This document shows, piece by piece, positions 43,484 through 55,160 of a DNA stretch of 64,000 nt. The DNA comes from Fagopyrum homotropicum. Lineage: Eukaryota; Streptophyta; Magnoliopsida; Caryophyllales; Polygonaceae. The notes under the pieces are model-generated. The model was not told the origin of the DNA, did no database searches, and was given only the letters and a program-made list of their open reading frames with translations. Where the stretch lies: contig BSWB01000002.1 in the NCBI GenBank assembly GCA_033239125.1, positions 85,990,560-86,054,559 of the forward strand. The letters are read 5' to 3'. The position numbers and the translations under genes were made by a program. Every line of letters starts with the position of its first letter. The first letter of the stretch is position 1.

Positions 43484-44688
43484 GCAGGCCTTGGAACGCA
43501 TTTCAAGGGATTGGTAGAGGCCTTGAGACCAGATACAAGGGACAAGTGCAGAGTTTGAAGAAGATTAACACGGAGGCCTTGAAAGCCATTTCAAGGGATC
43601 AAGAGCCAAAGGACAAAACGACAAGGAATTCAAATTTCTACCAAACAAATCAACCAAGAATCCAGAGAAGATTTTTCAGGAAGATTTGGCTAACAAGATA
43701 CGCTCAAGAAGAAGATCTCGGCCTAAAGGATTCGGTTCAAATAGGATCTCACAAAGATCCTCAACAAAAACCGTAAGATTCTTTCTCAACAGATTTCGAA
43801 GATCTTCATCCAATAGATCTCAACAAAATCTGAAGATCTCGATGCCCAACAGACAAAGATCTTCAACAGCATGAAGAAGATTACGGAGAAGAAGAATCAA
43901 CGTGCTTTAAGGAGATGAAGAAGATAAATAATATCTACAACGGCTATCTTATCTCAACCAAGAAGCGTTTTCCATGGAGAAGAAGAAACATCTACAACGG
44001 TCATCTTCACAACGGCTAGAAGACCTCTCCATCGAAGACTATAAATGAAGATGTCGATTGAAGAAGAAAAATACAAGCTTACGGAAATATCAAAAGTCTT
44101 CAAGCAATCCAAAGCATCTTCTTCGATCAAACAAGTTTTTCTTTTTCTCTTTCTACAAAAGCTTTATCCCTAGAGAGAGATAAAACTCGAGAGCTCCATT
44201 GGCATATCTAAAGAGTGTTATACTCGAGTGTGTGTTACTCTGCAAAGTAACTAGGCTATTATAGCTAGGTTAAGAGTTGGAGCTAGATCGTAGCGTTGGC
44301 TACAGTGAGAGAAGAAGGGGATTTCTTCTAGGTTGTATCTAGGATTCTTTGAAGCTGATAGTAGGATCCTACGGCTATACCCTGAGACGGAGAGTAGGCT
44401 ATTTAGAGCCGAAATTCGTAAACATATCCTCGTGTCGTCTTTTCCATTCCGCACCATATCTGCTTTATTGTGACTAACATTGTTTTGCAAGTTAACAAAG
44501 TCAAGGTCCTTGAAATCAGTTTCAAAGTCCTTGAAATCAAAGTGTGTCACAAAGAGCTCAGATTGACATCAAGGCCTTTGAAATCAGTTTCAAATCCTTG
44601 AGATAGGTTTTTGCAAAAAGTTTTCATACTCTATTCAACCCCCCTTCTAGAGTATTTATATCCTTTATATGCACCTAACGGTTCTTCA
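43484..44688 (+). repeat. TE-E 5' LTR (left edge uncertain)
   Basis: It ends shortly before the primer site. Its last 500 bp are also present, inverted, at 51487-51723. It contains repeated CAAGGCCTTGAAA and TTTCAAGG units at 43484-43610 and 44505-44605. Confidence 0.65.
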
Positions 44689-44690
44689 GT

Positions 44691-44702
44691 TGATATCAGA
44701 GC
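44691..44702 (+). other. TE-E primer-binding site
   Basis: TGATATCAGAGC differs at one base from the initiator-Met complement TGGTATCAGAGC. It lies just inside the LTR. Confidence 0.8.
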
Positions 44703-44743
44703 TAGACTCACATATTTTGATTTAACCATTAGTGAGACTAATC

Positions 44744-45889
44744 ATGAATCCTTTAGGATATGGAGGATTTGCTCAAGGAAGATCCTCATCTCGACCACCA
44801 CTCTTTTGTGACAACAACTTTGCCTATTGGAGATCACTAATGCGCATGATCATTATTGATCAGGATATGGAACTCTGGAGCATTGCTCAAAATGGCCCTA
44901 AAATCCCAACAACCACAGTTGAAGGTGTCCAAGTCGCAAAGAAGGAAGCTGACTTCACACAAGCCGACTTGGATAGTGGTTCAAAGAATTAAAAGACCAT
45001 GAACCTGCTCTACTGTGGATTAGATGCAAATGAATTCAATTGTATCTCATCTTGCAAGAGTGCAAAAGAAATATGGGACAAACTCGTTGTCACATACGAA
45101 GGAACAAGTCAAGTCAAGGAAACAAAAATCAACATCTTCCTCAAACAATATGAGCTATTCAAGATGAATCCAAATGAACCAGTCAAAGAAATGTTCACAA
45201 GATTTACTAAGATCGTGAAAAACCTGGACTCACTTGGAAAAGTCTTCACAAACGAAGAGAAAGTAAGGAAGGTTCTAAGGAGCTTACCTAAAGATAAATG
45301 GGGACCAAAAATGACTGCCATCGAAAAAGCTCAAAATCTCTCAACTCTTCCTCTAGACGATCTTCTTAGAAAACTCATCACACACGAGATGGTTCTTGGT
45401 GAAGAGAGCTCCCATCCAACACAAAGAATCTGGCATTAAGATTGAAAAAGGATGAGTTGCCATTAGAAGAAGAAGATAGTGATGATGAAGATGAAGAAGA
45501 TGCAATTGCCTTGATCTCTAGGGGTCTCGCGAAGATTCTTAAAATAAAGAAACAGTTTGCAAACAATAAAGAATATCCGTGAACATCAAGACCTCGAGGT
45601 AAGTTTTCTAACTCTAACAAGAAAACTAAAGTTCTGAATTGTTTTGAATGTGGTGAAATAGATCATCTCGTAAAGGATTGTCCACAAAAGAAGAGGACCA
45701 ACTTTAAGAAGAATGATCGAAAGAAGAAAGCTATGGTAGCTTCATGGAGTGATTCAGATTCCTCAAATGAATCAGAAGACGAAAAACAACAAGCAAACCT
45801 TTGCCTCATGGCCGATCATGAAGAAGATCCAGATCACTACGTTGATAATGTGGTAAGTACTATTATTTCCCAACTTGAATCTGACCTTA
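44744..45889 (+). pseudogene. TE-E gag
   Basis: It starts at ATG 44744 (MNPLGYGGFAQGRSSSRPPL). The capsid part includes FAYWRSLMRMIIIDQDMELW, AKEIWDKLVVTYEGTSQVKE and LYCGLDANEFNCISSC. A TAA at about 44990 and a frame change near 45420 break it. The acidic tail, the CCHC knuckle (CFECGEIDHLVKDC) and the Ser/Asp-rich WSDSDSSNESED follow. The protein would form the particle. Confidence 0.85.
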
Positions 45890-46515
45890 CACAACTTTTT
45901 AGCTCCTAGAACTCCTCAACAAAACGGGGTTGTGGAACGTAAGAACCGCACCCTAGAGGATATGTCTAGGACTATGCTTTTAGAAAACAGTATGCCAAAA
46001 AGTTTTTGGGCTGAAGCAGTAAACACTGCTAACTGCATCTTGAATAGATGTTTAATTCGCCCTATTTTGAAAAAGATTCCTTACGAACTCTTTAACGGTA
46101 GAAAACCTAATATTATCTATTTTAAACCCTTTGGATGTACATGCTTTGCCCATAACAACGGTAAAGATAACCTTGGAAATTTGATGCACATAGTGGCGAA
46201 GCAATATTCATTGGATATGCTTCAAATAGCAAAACTTATCGTGTTTATAATAAACGTACCAAAATCGTTGAGGAAAGTATTTACGTCATATTTGATGAAA
46301 GCAATGATGGTACTTTGAGTGAAAGTTTTACAGATCTTAATCTGAATCAACATGAAGATCACAATTCCGATGAAGAGGAAGATCCTACGGCTCAAGAAAA
46401 GAATATGCAAGAAAAGATTCAAGATACTGGTGAACAATCTCAAGACCTTCAAACGCATCTTCAAGACCTTGAAACTAGAAAACTGCGATGTCAGAATTCC
46501 GTTTCAAGGCATTGA
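45890..46515 (+). pseudogene. TE-E integrase C-terminal part
   Basis: It begins abruptly with APRTPQQNGVVERKNRTLED, so the HHCC finger and most of the DDE core are deleted. It goes on with SFWAEAVNTANCILNR and YELFNGRKPNIIYFKPFGC. After a frame change it continues as SYLMKAMM / SESFTDLNLNQHEDHNSDEE. The junction with gag at about 45885-45895 marks a deletion of about 2 kb compared with intact copia elements (inference). Confidence 0.85.
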
Positions 46516-46524
46516 AACTTAACT

Positions 46525-46536
46525 TCAAGGCCTTGA
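46525..46536. repeat. Palindrome TCAAGGCCTTGA between integrase and RT of TE-E
   Basis: A perfect 12-bp palindrome. The neighbour GTTTCAAGGCATTGAAAC at 46501 (preceded by CC) is a near-palindromic second copy. The same core is in the LTR fragment at 51559-51570. Confidence 0.85.
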
Positions 46537-46666
46537 TATAGGATCCAAGGGCAACACTCCAGCGGTACCTTAATCTAGTCAAGCATATGAGCCCCAATCT
46601 TCAGGATCAATTTCATCCTACAAACGAAGGAAATTTCAACATTCTTCGTACCATCCACAAGAAAAT

Positions 46667-47027
46667 GTGATCTTAGATCCAAACGTAAGAGTTCAAACTC
46701 GATCCAAAGTTAACAACTTATGTGCATTCTCGGTGTTCGTTTCTCTTATTGAGCCCAAGAATTATATTCAAGCTCTTCAAGAACCCGACTGGATCATTAC
46801 CATGCAAAATAAGCTAAATGAATTTGAGAGAAACAAGGTTTGGACTCTTACTACAAGACCAAAGCATCAATCCGTCATTGGCATGAAATGGGTTTTTCGA
46901 AACAAGTTGGATGAAAATGGTAAAGTCATTCGAAATAAAGCATGTCTTGTAGCTCAAGGCTATAAACAAGAGGAAGGTATTGATTATGAGGAAACTTTTG
47001 CTCCGGTTGCCAAGTTAGAAGGCATAT
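46667..47027 (+). pseudogene. TE-E reverse transcriptase N-terminal part
   Basis: It includes PKNYIQALQEPDWIITMQNK, NEFERNKVWTL, IGMKWVFRNKLDENGKVIRN and GIDYEETFAPVAKLE, the canonical copia RT opening. It ends at the insertion point of TE-D; the YxDD box and RNase H lie elsewhere, beyond the window. Confidence 0.88.
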
Positions 47028-48679
47028 TGTTCGCTCTCAGACATGTGTGTGTGTTTGGTGAACGATATAACTTTAAATTTATAACCAAAAATATAAGCCT
47101 GAAACAATATGCGAACCCGCAGTGTACGGATCAATTGTAATAACAACAAATATTCTAGGGTCGAACACAGGGACTATGGTGAAACAAAGCACAGTAATTT
47201 AGGTTGTCAATAAAAAACAAGCAACAACGCAAAGGTATCAAAGATGATGTAATAATCAGATAAAGAAAATACAGATTCTAGAGGTCAAATCATCCAGTTG
47301 TGATCTGACTCAAGATCTCAAAGGATAACGTGGACAAAACTGAGGTTTGCAAAGGGAAGGTGTTTCTAAGGTGGAAATAGATCACCGGGTAAGTCTCACT
47401 ATTCACTATCCCAAACCAAAGATCCTCTTACCGGGTAAGTCTCAAGGTACTAAGAAAATGAACTATAATCTCAAACCAACACGCCACCCAAGGGGATGGA
47501 ACTAACCTTTACCGGGTAGCTCTCAGGCTAGCTCTCAAAGATGGAATGAAGGCACACTCAAACCCTAATAAAGGATAAACCTTTATTACCTAACACTCAT
47601 GATCTTGGGTATACAAGCAAAGAAATCACCCGGTAAGTCTCATCCTAGGCTTGCGTATGAGCCAGGAAAGGTGTAACAAGGATAGGATTTGACAAACTGA
47701 AACCTCAACTCAAATAAGGATTAGGAAAGGTATCGCCTCGTTTAGTTCATGATCCATCTCGGTTGAGATGTTCTACAAACCGACCGACGTGAGGTTCGGT
47801 TAAGGTAAGGCTCGACTTTTCAGGGTCCACTGGGGTAAAGGCTCATTCTTTCATTGTCTTTTCCACAACTTTCAGCCAATAACCCTAGAATCGCACAAAG
47901 AACTTAGCCAATAATCATCATGATAACAATAATCAAATATATGAAAAAGGAATCAATATTCAAACAAGAACACCTTAACACAAAGGTCTCAATAACTCAA
48001 TCAAACAATCAATCAAACAATCAAACTGCGTTCCTCAATCACAAACCAAAAGACAACAATAAAATAATCTATGAAAACCTTACAACTTCCTTCAAAGCCT
48101 TCAACTTTATCTTCAAAGCCAACTTCCTTTCTTCCTTGGAATATCTTCAATCTTCCAAACTAACCAACTTCCTTCAACTTCCGAATCTAAGACATGCTTC
48201 CATCTAGAAAATCCATCCCAATATATAGGAGAATCACTTGCAAAAAATAAAAGATCTTCAGCCAAGAATAAAAGATCTTATGGGTTGTGGGCCGTTCGCC
48301 TCGGGCCAGTCCAGCGGAAAGATCACCTCGGTCGAGGTGACATTGTATCCATCCGAGGTGATCCTCAGCTACGTGTAAATATCTCTAATCTGGTCCAAAA
48401 TCAATCTTTAGTCCAACTTCCATGGTTCCTAAGCCTTTCTTGTAGCTCCTCCATGTTCCATAATGTAGCTCCAATGACCCCTTAGATCCTTTAGCTCCAT
48501 ATTGCTCCAAAACGTGTTATTTTCCCTACAATTACAACAAAACTAGGTGTAGACCTCGATTCTTGCAAAGGTAAACAAAACAACATAATGATCAAGAATA
48601 TACATCCATGTCTGCAGATTTATGAAGATAAACGTCCAAACCAATCCCAAAATATAGACTATAATAATACATGCTATCA
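47028..48679 (-). repeat. TE-D 3' LTR
   Basis: 1652 bp. It has four TTACCGGGTAAG-like motifs (about 47381, 47428, 47507, 47627), the conserved GCGAACCCGCAGTGTACGG (47111-47129) and two palindromes (47755-47770, 48323-48340). Confidence 0.85.
48323..48340. repeat. Near-perfect palindrome TCACCTCGGTCGAGGTGA in TE-D
   Basis: An 18-bp inverted repeat with one mismatched central pair. A half-site ATCCGAGGTGATCC follows at about 48351. A related CATCTCGGTTGAGATG lies at 47755-47770. Confidence 0.85.
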
Positions 48680-49474
48680 AAATACCCCATACTTGTCCCT
48701 TGCTTGTCCCCAATCAAGATTCAAATCTCAGATACAAGATAGAATGAATTATAAGTCATCAAAAAGATCAATGAAAAAACATTTTCAAAACCTTTTGGTG
48801 GTGTGCTCCATTCATAGATCACCCTAAGAGAATGCTTCATGGCAAATAAAATCAAAATATGGTCAAAACATTTTATAAATATAAGAAAGCTGTTCATCTT
48901 TGCATAAAATAATAAAATGCATAATAAATCATAATTATCGAAATTAATCATGTATAACTCAGTTTAAACCACCAAGTCAATCATCATACTCGAGGTCTCA
49001 AGGGCTTCCAAAAGAGGTCAAGAAACGTGCCAGTGTGGGATGTATATAGGGTAATGTAGTGCTAAAATCCGGTAATAGGATCTTTTCTTCACTTTTTTTG
49101 AATCACAACATCTTCCACCAATAAGCTTTGCTTATTTTCACTTTTTTGTTTACTTTTTGGGAACATGGACAGAGGTGCTCAATAACCGAAGCTAGGAGAT
49201 CAACAATAATCAATTTCTCGAGATGCCTCAAACCCTTGATGCACATATCATGACCCGTTAGGACTATCGATCAATCCGACTTTGGTAAGACACAAACACC
49301 CGGCTATGTAAATGGTGTCGAGTTACTCATCATCAAGATCAACGTCCCCAAACCTAATTTTTTCGAACACTTTCAGCCAAGATCTCAACTTCACTTCACA
49401 CTCTTTTCATCAACTGCATCCAAATTCCCGGATAGGTAAAGGGAGACAAATATGTATATGAGGGGCTAGAGCAT

Positions 49475-51276
49475 TGTAAGAGCCTTAGTCTTTGGAGCCT
49501 AGGAGTCTTGCTGAGCCTTAGCTGAGTCCTTGCCGAGCTTACCTTGATCCTGGCAGCCGCACCTGCACACCACATGGGCCGCCCCAGCGGCTAGGCGCCC
49601 CTGCACCTTGGGCTAGCCGCCCCTGCGGCTCTGTGTTGGTCCAGCCGCATTCGTTGACTCTTTGACTTGTGCTTTGCGGCTGGCTTCTCTTATAAGCTTT
49701 GCCTTGCTTCAGATGAGGGGTTTCTTACCTCTTTCCAACTTCTTCATCCTCTCTACTTTCTTCATCTCCTTCCTCTCCTCTTCTTGATCTTCCTTTGAGT
49801 TTGTGAGAAGTTTTGAGAGTTTGCTTGAGGCTTTGAGCTTGGATGACCTTGGAGATGTTGTTGAGTGTTGTTGCTGTGGTGCTAAGGTTGTGAGGTGTAT
49901 AGGTGCCCTTGGATACTGCCTAGGGTTTGTTGAGGTGAGATCTTCCTTCCCCATCTTCCTTTCTTTCTTCCTCTTTGCTTCTTTCTTCCCTTCTAGCCTA
50001 AGATCACAAGCTAGACTTGTGTTGGATCCTATCCTGAATGTTTGATGATCATATATGTGTATATATGTGTATATGTTGTTGTGTGTTGAAGAAGTGAAGA
50101 GAGTCGAGAAAGGGATCGAAGAGAAGTCGGGGCCAACTCTCTGCACAATTGGCCGCCCCTGCGCCTAGTGTGAGCCGCCCCTACGCCTCACAGGGTCAGC
50201 CTTGCATTCCTTGCTTCTGTTGGTGCATACCTTGTTGTTATGTCTTCCTTCCTTCCTTTCCTTTGGCCTTGGCTTAGTTGTTAGCTAGGCTAGTGTGGTT
50301 AGGATAAGTTGTATGATAGAGATGTGCCTTAGGCACTCGTGTTAATGTTGAAGATATGCCTTAGGCATTTGTGAGCATGTTTTGTTCTTGAGGTTTAGAT
50401 TGAGTTTGTAGGTTGGTTATGGTTGGAGATGAGTCTCCTAACCCTTGTAGTGTATGATGTTGTGTGCCTTGCTATTGCAGGCGTTGGTTTCTTCCCCAAG
50501 GGGAAGTTGTGACGTGGTATTGGATACGAGTATATGAGGTAAGTCCATAGGACTTAGCATTCAGTTATGGATTTGTGTGATTGTGATGGTTGTGTGTGTT
50601 CATATGATTGCACATTTATAACCTGAACCGGACTAGGATGACGTTTATTACATTTAAATGGCCCAAGTGTATTATAACGGGCGGTAACCACCGGTCTCCG
50701 CCTGCTGGTAGGAGGAGGTTCCCTGAAGATGATCTCACAGTAGGGGACGAGTGACGATCACCCCCATGCAAAACTGCTGTGTTACATTGGATGGGACGGG
50801 GTTCTTGAGGCTCCTCGTGTTACAAAAGAAGTTGAATTAGTAATGGAATAACGTAATGAAATATAATAAATGAATGTGTGTGGCATTGCATGTATGAGAT
50901 GTTGATGTGTTTTTGTGCTATTACCTTCATACTTATTCATTGTTATAGCTAACGGTGTATACCGTGTTGTAGATGATCTGCCGGTTAGAAAGACTGCAGA
51001 GTGAGCCAGGTGGTGTGACCAACCGAGAACTTCTGTACATTAGGATGCGTGGGATGAAATCTTTTGTATCAGATGTTTATGTTTGATGTTTTATACTCGG
51101 CTTTGTGTTTGTAAACACTTTTAATGTATCATATACAACTTTTATGTATTTGGTTTTTCCTCTACTTGTGCCTTGTTGTAATATCTAGTGAACTTGTTGT
51201 CATGCTAGGGTCAGGATCCATTGTGAGATTCTAGCCCAATGTAGCATTTCAAATCTTGTGGATTTGGAGTGTTACA
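49475..51276 (+). repeat. TE-F 5' LTR
   Basis: 1802 bp with a GC-rich repeated motif (GCCGCCCCTGCG) at 49564-49640 and 50146-50190. It ends GTTACA, 4 nt before the primer site. It encodes no protein; small Ser/Arg-rich frames at 49709-50146 are not conserved in frame. Confidence 0.85.
49568..49630. repeat. GC-rich hairpin repeats in TE-F LTR
   Basis: GCCGC-CCCA-GCGGC (49579-49592) and AGCCGC-CCCT-GCGGCT (49615-49630) are perfect stem-loops with a 4-nt loop. Degenerate copies follow at 50152-50190. The 3' LTR carries them at 63308-63342 and 63862-63915, with different copy numbers. Confidence 0.8.
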
Positions 51277-51280
51277 AAGT

Positions 51281-51293
51281 TGGTATCAGAGCC
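51281..51293 (+). other. TE-F primer-binding site
   Basis: TGGTATCAGAGCC is a perfect initiator-Met complement and is followed by a G-rich leader. Confidence 0.92.
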
Positions 51294-51486
51294 TTAGGTT
51301 GACAACAATGACACTTGCTATCTACAATAAAGTTAGAGTGGATAAATAAACAGAACCCACTTGGGGTCTGACTTTTCAAAAGATTTTGGTTTTAAAGCGA
51401 GTACAGATGTTTGGGGATAGTATGTACAGAAGCCATCACCCACCTGAGGATCTCGACAGTATAGATATTGAAGAACCGTTAGGTGA

Positions 51487-51723
51487 TATAAATAATATAC
51501 ATAATACTCTAGGGGGGGGGGGTTGAATAGAGTATATGAACTTTTCGCAAACCAAATCTCAAGGCCTTGATGTCAATTTGTGTTACTAGAAGAAATCCCC
51601 TTCTCCTCTCACTTGTAGCCAATGCTACGATCTAGCTTCAACTCTTAACCTAGCTATAATATCCTAGTTACTTCGCAGAGTAACACACTCTAGTATAACA
51701 CTTTTTAGATTTACCAATAGAGC
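51487..51723 (-). repeat. Fragment of a TE-E-type copia LTR end
   Basis: The complement of about 44190-44660 with some internal loss. It includes ACTCTAG, the G-run before TTGAATAGAGTA, and the TCAAGGCCTTGA palindrome (51559-51570). It is joined directly to an H-type LTR end at 51724. Confidence 0.8.
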
Positions 51724-51798
51724 TGATGCGGGTTGGGGCCGCAAATGACTAGATCTAGATTGGGAATCCTTGAAGACCAACAATGGACGTTTTCCTTA
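51724..51798 (-). repeat. Fragment of an H-type gypsy LTR end
   Basis: TGATGCGGGTTGGGGCCGC onward is the complement of 22236-22310 with few differences. It abuts TE-F's RNase H tail at about 51799. Confidence 0.82.
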
Positions 51799-53230
51799 TC
51801 ATTCAGAGAAGTTGAACGTTGTCGCCGACAACTTGAACGGAAAGACGTCTCAAGAGAAGATAATTGCTAGGCTGACAGTTCAGCCTCGGCCTTGGAGAGA
51901 TCTAGCTTGGCTAGAGTTGGACAACCAGTGTCCTGATAAGGACGTCCCGTTATGCTTTAGAGGTGCTACATGGTCTGTTGGATGAGATCCAACCGAATCA
52001 GGGGACTTGCCTGGCTTGATGAGGATTAAGAGAGGATGTCTTGTAATGAGGAACCACAGTTCTCCATTGGAGTAGATGGAGTGATGAAGTCGATGTGACC
52101 AGATTCGCGATATAGTGTATGACCTGTCAGTAGGTCTAGATAGAGCATTATTGCCTAAGGATGGGCTCCATCCACTACCAGTATAGTAGTGGAATTGGAA
52201 GGACATCTCTATAGACTTTGTGATGGGAGTATTGGTAACAGATTAATGAAAACGGCATGTTTCATTCCTATCAGAAAGACGTGGCCAGTGAATTAGTTGG
52301 TTGAGGAGTACACTAGATAGATAGTGAGACTCCATGGTATACCGAAAACGACCATCTTTGATCGAGATGGATGTTCTACTTTGAGAATTTGGGGCAGCAA
52401 ATACAGACTGCTTTGAAGGATGAGTATATACTTCATGATTACGTTTCACCCCAGATAGATGGTCAGATAGAGAGGAGCATCTAGACCTTGAGGATCTATT
52501 ATGAGTTGTAAGTTAGATTGAAGCATGAATGGTTAGATTACCTCCCATTAATGAGTCTATTATATGACAATGATGGATGTGCATCTTTTTGGGATGGCCC
52601 TATGAGGCAATATATAGACATAGATGTCGTATATCCTTATGCTAGAAGTGACCTAACAGTATTAGTGGAATAACACCTAATCAGATTCAGAATTTTATGG
52701 TTCAAGTAACGCTGATTAGAGGAAAGATGTTGACTGTACAAAGTCGCCAGGTATCGTACGTAGACAAGAGGCGTTAACCTCTAAAGTTCAAGCGAGAGTT
52801 CATGTCCGGCTGAAAGTATCTCAGCTGTGAGACGTTAGACGTGTTAATATGGAAAAGGAACTGAGTTTCCAATAGGTCGGTTTACTTGAGATTTTGATCA
52901 GTATTATGAAGGCAGCATGATGTTTAGCTTTGCCTCCAAGGTTAGAGGATGTTCATCCAGTGTTTCTTGTGTCTCAACTGAGGGAATATATACCAGGTTT
53001 GAGACACTTTGTGAGTTATGACGATCTAGCGGTTAAGCCGAACCACATCTTTGTTGAGCGTTTGGTTACATTCTTGGAATGATATATGAGGCGCTTGCAT
53101 TCGAAAGACATTCCCATATTGAGGACATAGTGGTCGAGATGAGGACCTGAAGAGGCTATGTGAGAGACAGAGGATAGTATCCAGAGAAACTATCCTGAGT
53201 TCTACGTTGGGATAGATGCACCAGTAGGAT
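51799..53230 (+). pseudogene. TE-F pol remnant: RNase H end, integrase, chromodomain
   Basis: It starts in YHSEKLNVVADNLNGKTSQ, the end of RNase H. Integrase blocks survive among stops: WNWKDISIDFVMGV near 52190, KTWPVN-LVEEYTR near 52275, VRLHGIPKTTIFDRDGCS near 52325 and QIDGQIERSI near 52455. The C-terminus has LVSQLREYIPG, LKPNHIFVERL-type sequence and a chromodomain-like RLHSKDIPIL near 53100. About ten stops or shifts are seen. Order and motifs are Del/Tekay. The chromodomain is recognised by position and short blocks only. Confidence 0.78.
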
Positions 53231-53487
53231 CCACGAGTAGATCTTAGTGCCTACTTGGTGAGTGCATATTATGTTAGGCGCTTATGTGATATGATGTGCT
53301 TTTCGTGCTAGCTGTATGTGCATATAATCTGTTAGATCTTGTTTGCTAGTGCGAGATAGGTATAGCTAGAGATGGTTCTTTCCTCCATGCTATGATGTGT
53401 GTGTTAGGACAAGCTGGAGATGATTCTTTCCTCCATGCTACCTTTGATGGACATAGTATGAGTAGAGATGGTTTTCCTCCACATAGT
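53231..53487 (+). repeat. TE-F 3' tail with degenerate tandem repeats, left of TE-G
   Basis: Units of about 50 bp containing GCTRGAGATGRTTCTTTCCTCC recur at 53363, 53411 and 53462. They continue after TE-G at 62983, 63022 and 63068. Confidence 0.7.
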
Positions 53488-54242
53488 TGATACGGGGATT
53501 AGCCCGTTTAACGATCTAGACGAACAACCTGGAAACAATGGAATGAAACTTAGATATGGAGGAATGATAAGCACGAAAATATAAAGATAGATGGTTAAGA
53601 AGAACCGAATAGAACTATGGAAGAACCCTTGAACAATGAATTCAAGAACCAATCCAAAAGATTAATCAACCCTGCTTCTACAACTTGACACAATCAATAT
53701 GGAGATTGAAAGTACCAAGAGGATGCTTATAAACAACTTGCAACACTAATCCCTAAGGAGATTAACTCAGACAAGAAGAGTTAAGCCAAAATCACAATCA
53801 CAAAGCTCTCCAACAGGCTGGAAATCACCAATCTGGAACAGCAACACAAAAACTGTGTTTAACGTGTATTTTCTGAATTCCCCTTGACCTAGCACGCCTA
53901 ATAACATATATATAGTGTTTAATATGTTAATGAACTGAAATAATTAACTAAAGGCCCATTAAGACATAAGTTTGGGCTTCTATTCTAAAAAGACTTAAAA
54001 ACATTTAAATCAGCCAAATAAGCTTATTCAGCCAATTTGGAACATTTCAGCCTTATGTAGAACCCTTAGGCGTGCAGCTTGTTCCTTGGTGGACCATGAT
54101 CATCATCAAGACTCGTTGGCTCATGGAAGGTGAGTTAGGTGGTTCATGGTTCATGGTTAGAAGCAATGCATCCATCTCAGCTTGTAGTTTAGCTTGAGCC
54201 CTTGTTAAGGGACCTTGACTTAGCTTGGATGATCCTTCATCA
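53488..54242 (-). repeat. TE-G 3' LTR
   Basis: 755 bp, preceded on minus by the purine tract AAGAAGGGGAGAA (54243-54255). The polyprotein frame continues into it and ends at about 54053. Confidence 0.92.
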
Positions 54243-55160
54243 TTCTCCCCTTCTTGAAATGGATTCGACCCCGAATCACTATGATCATAGCTCGACGGTG
54301 GGAATGGACTCAAGTCACGCACATTGAATGTAGGATCGCATGCGTAATCATCCGGCAACTCCAAAACATAAGCATTATCCCCCGCCTTGTGTAAGACCTT
54401 GAAAGGTCCATTTCCTCTTGGAGAGAGATTGGATTTCCTCAACTGTTGAAAGATTAGATTTCCTCAACTGTTGAAACCTCTCCTTCCTTAAGTGCAACCA
54501 CACGAGATCACCAGGCTCGAATGTGATATTCTTGCGTCCGTGGTTAGATTTCGCAGTATTGTACTTGCCCTTCTCCTCAAGCTTCTGACGTGTCCTCTCA
54601 TGCAACTCCCGAATGTGTTCAACCTGCGTTTTAGCACTGAAATCTACTCGCTCCTTCTTAGGCAACGGTGTAAGATCAAACGGGGTTAGTGGATTAAACC
54701 CATACACACACTCAAAAGGAGAAAATTCGACATGAGGTAAGGCATCTTCCCATTCCTTAAGACTCTTCTTAATAACAACCCTTAACAAAGTAGTTAGTGT
54801 CCTATTAGTTACCTCAGTTTGGCCATCAGTTTGAGGGTGACTAGAAGTAGAAAACAATAGCTTAGTTCCTAGCTTTCCCCAAAGAGTTTTCCAAAAGTAA
54901 CTTAGAAATTTAATATCTCTATCACTAACTATAGTCCTCGGAACTCCATGCAACCTAACTACTTCCCTAAAGAACAAGTTGGCTACATTGGTGGCATCAT
55001 CAATCTTATGGCAAGCTATAAAGTGAGCCATCTTAGAGAATCGATCTACAACCACAAATATCGAGTCTTTGCCCCTCTTAGTCCTAGGCAATCCCACAAT
55101 AAAGTCCATACTAATATCCTCCCAAGGGGCTGTAGGGATTGGCAAAGGCGTGTACAAACC
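54053..55160 (-). pseudogene. TE-G integrase region
   Basis: The open segment of 260 codons (54375-55157) runs from MYTPLPIPTAPWEDISMDFI through VVDRFSKMAHF and DRDIKFLSYF to HPQTDGQTEVTNRTL. It lacks about 14 residues after LPHVEF that TE-1 has. A 1-nt deletion near 55160 separates it from the zinc finger. A 23-bp tandem duplication at 54426-54480 (TTTCCTCAACTGTTGAAA twice) shifts the frame. The last 129 codons resume with the basic GPLTRAQAKLQ and run into the LTR. Catalytic acidic residues are visible, but the frame is broken three times. Confidence 0.88.
54420..54480. repeat. 23-bp tandem duplication in TE-G integrase
   Basis: GATTTCCTCAACTGTTGAAA appears twice in a row, which causes a frame shift. 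It looks like a replication slip. Confidence 0.85.

Larger units (their letters stand above)
43484..47027 (+). mobile_element. TE-E, Sirevirus-type Ty1/copia element, deleted and truncated
   Basis: The LTR occupies about 43484-44688 (its exact start was not resolved), followed by a primer site, gag, part of integrase and part of RT. Protease and the integrase core are deleted near 45890. RT stops at 47027 where TE-D is inserted. The long acidic gag tail after the capsid, with ALISRGLAKIL, a single CCHC knuckle and NLCLMADHEE, is typical of Sireviruses. A repeated TCAAGGCCTTGA palindrome occurs in the LTR and in the linker before RT. Confidence 0.82.
47028..49474 (-). mobile_element. TE-D, Athila-like element: 3' LTR and 3' untranslated region
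   Basis: It was inserted in TE-E's RT and is itself cut by TE-F at 49475. On minus it runs from a 3' UTR (49474 to 48680) that shares the 19990-20110 block of TE-A. A polypurine-type AAGTATGGGGTATTT follows, then the LTR from TGATAGCATG (48679) down to GAGAGCGAACA (47028). No coding region is left in view. Confidence 0.82.

Noticed and set aside
49709..50146. 145-codon frame in TE-F LTR, with a partner at 63418-63663
   Set aside because: The two LTR copies do not keep it the same length, and the sequence is a leader-like CT/GA-rich stretch.
53404..53652. Frame MVLEFIVQGFFHSSIRFFL, repeated at 62108-62359
   Set aside because: It is an LTR-internal frame of TE-G in both copies; hydrophobic by composition.
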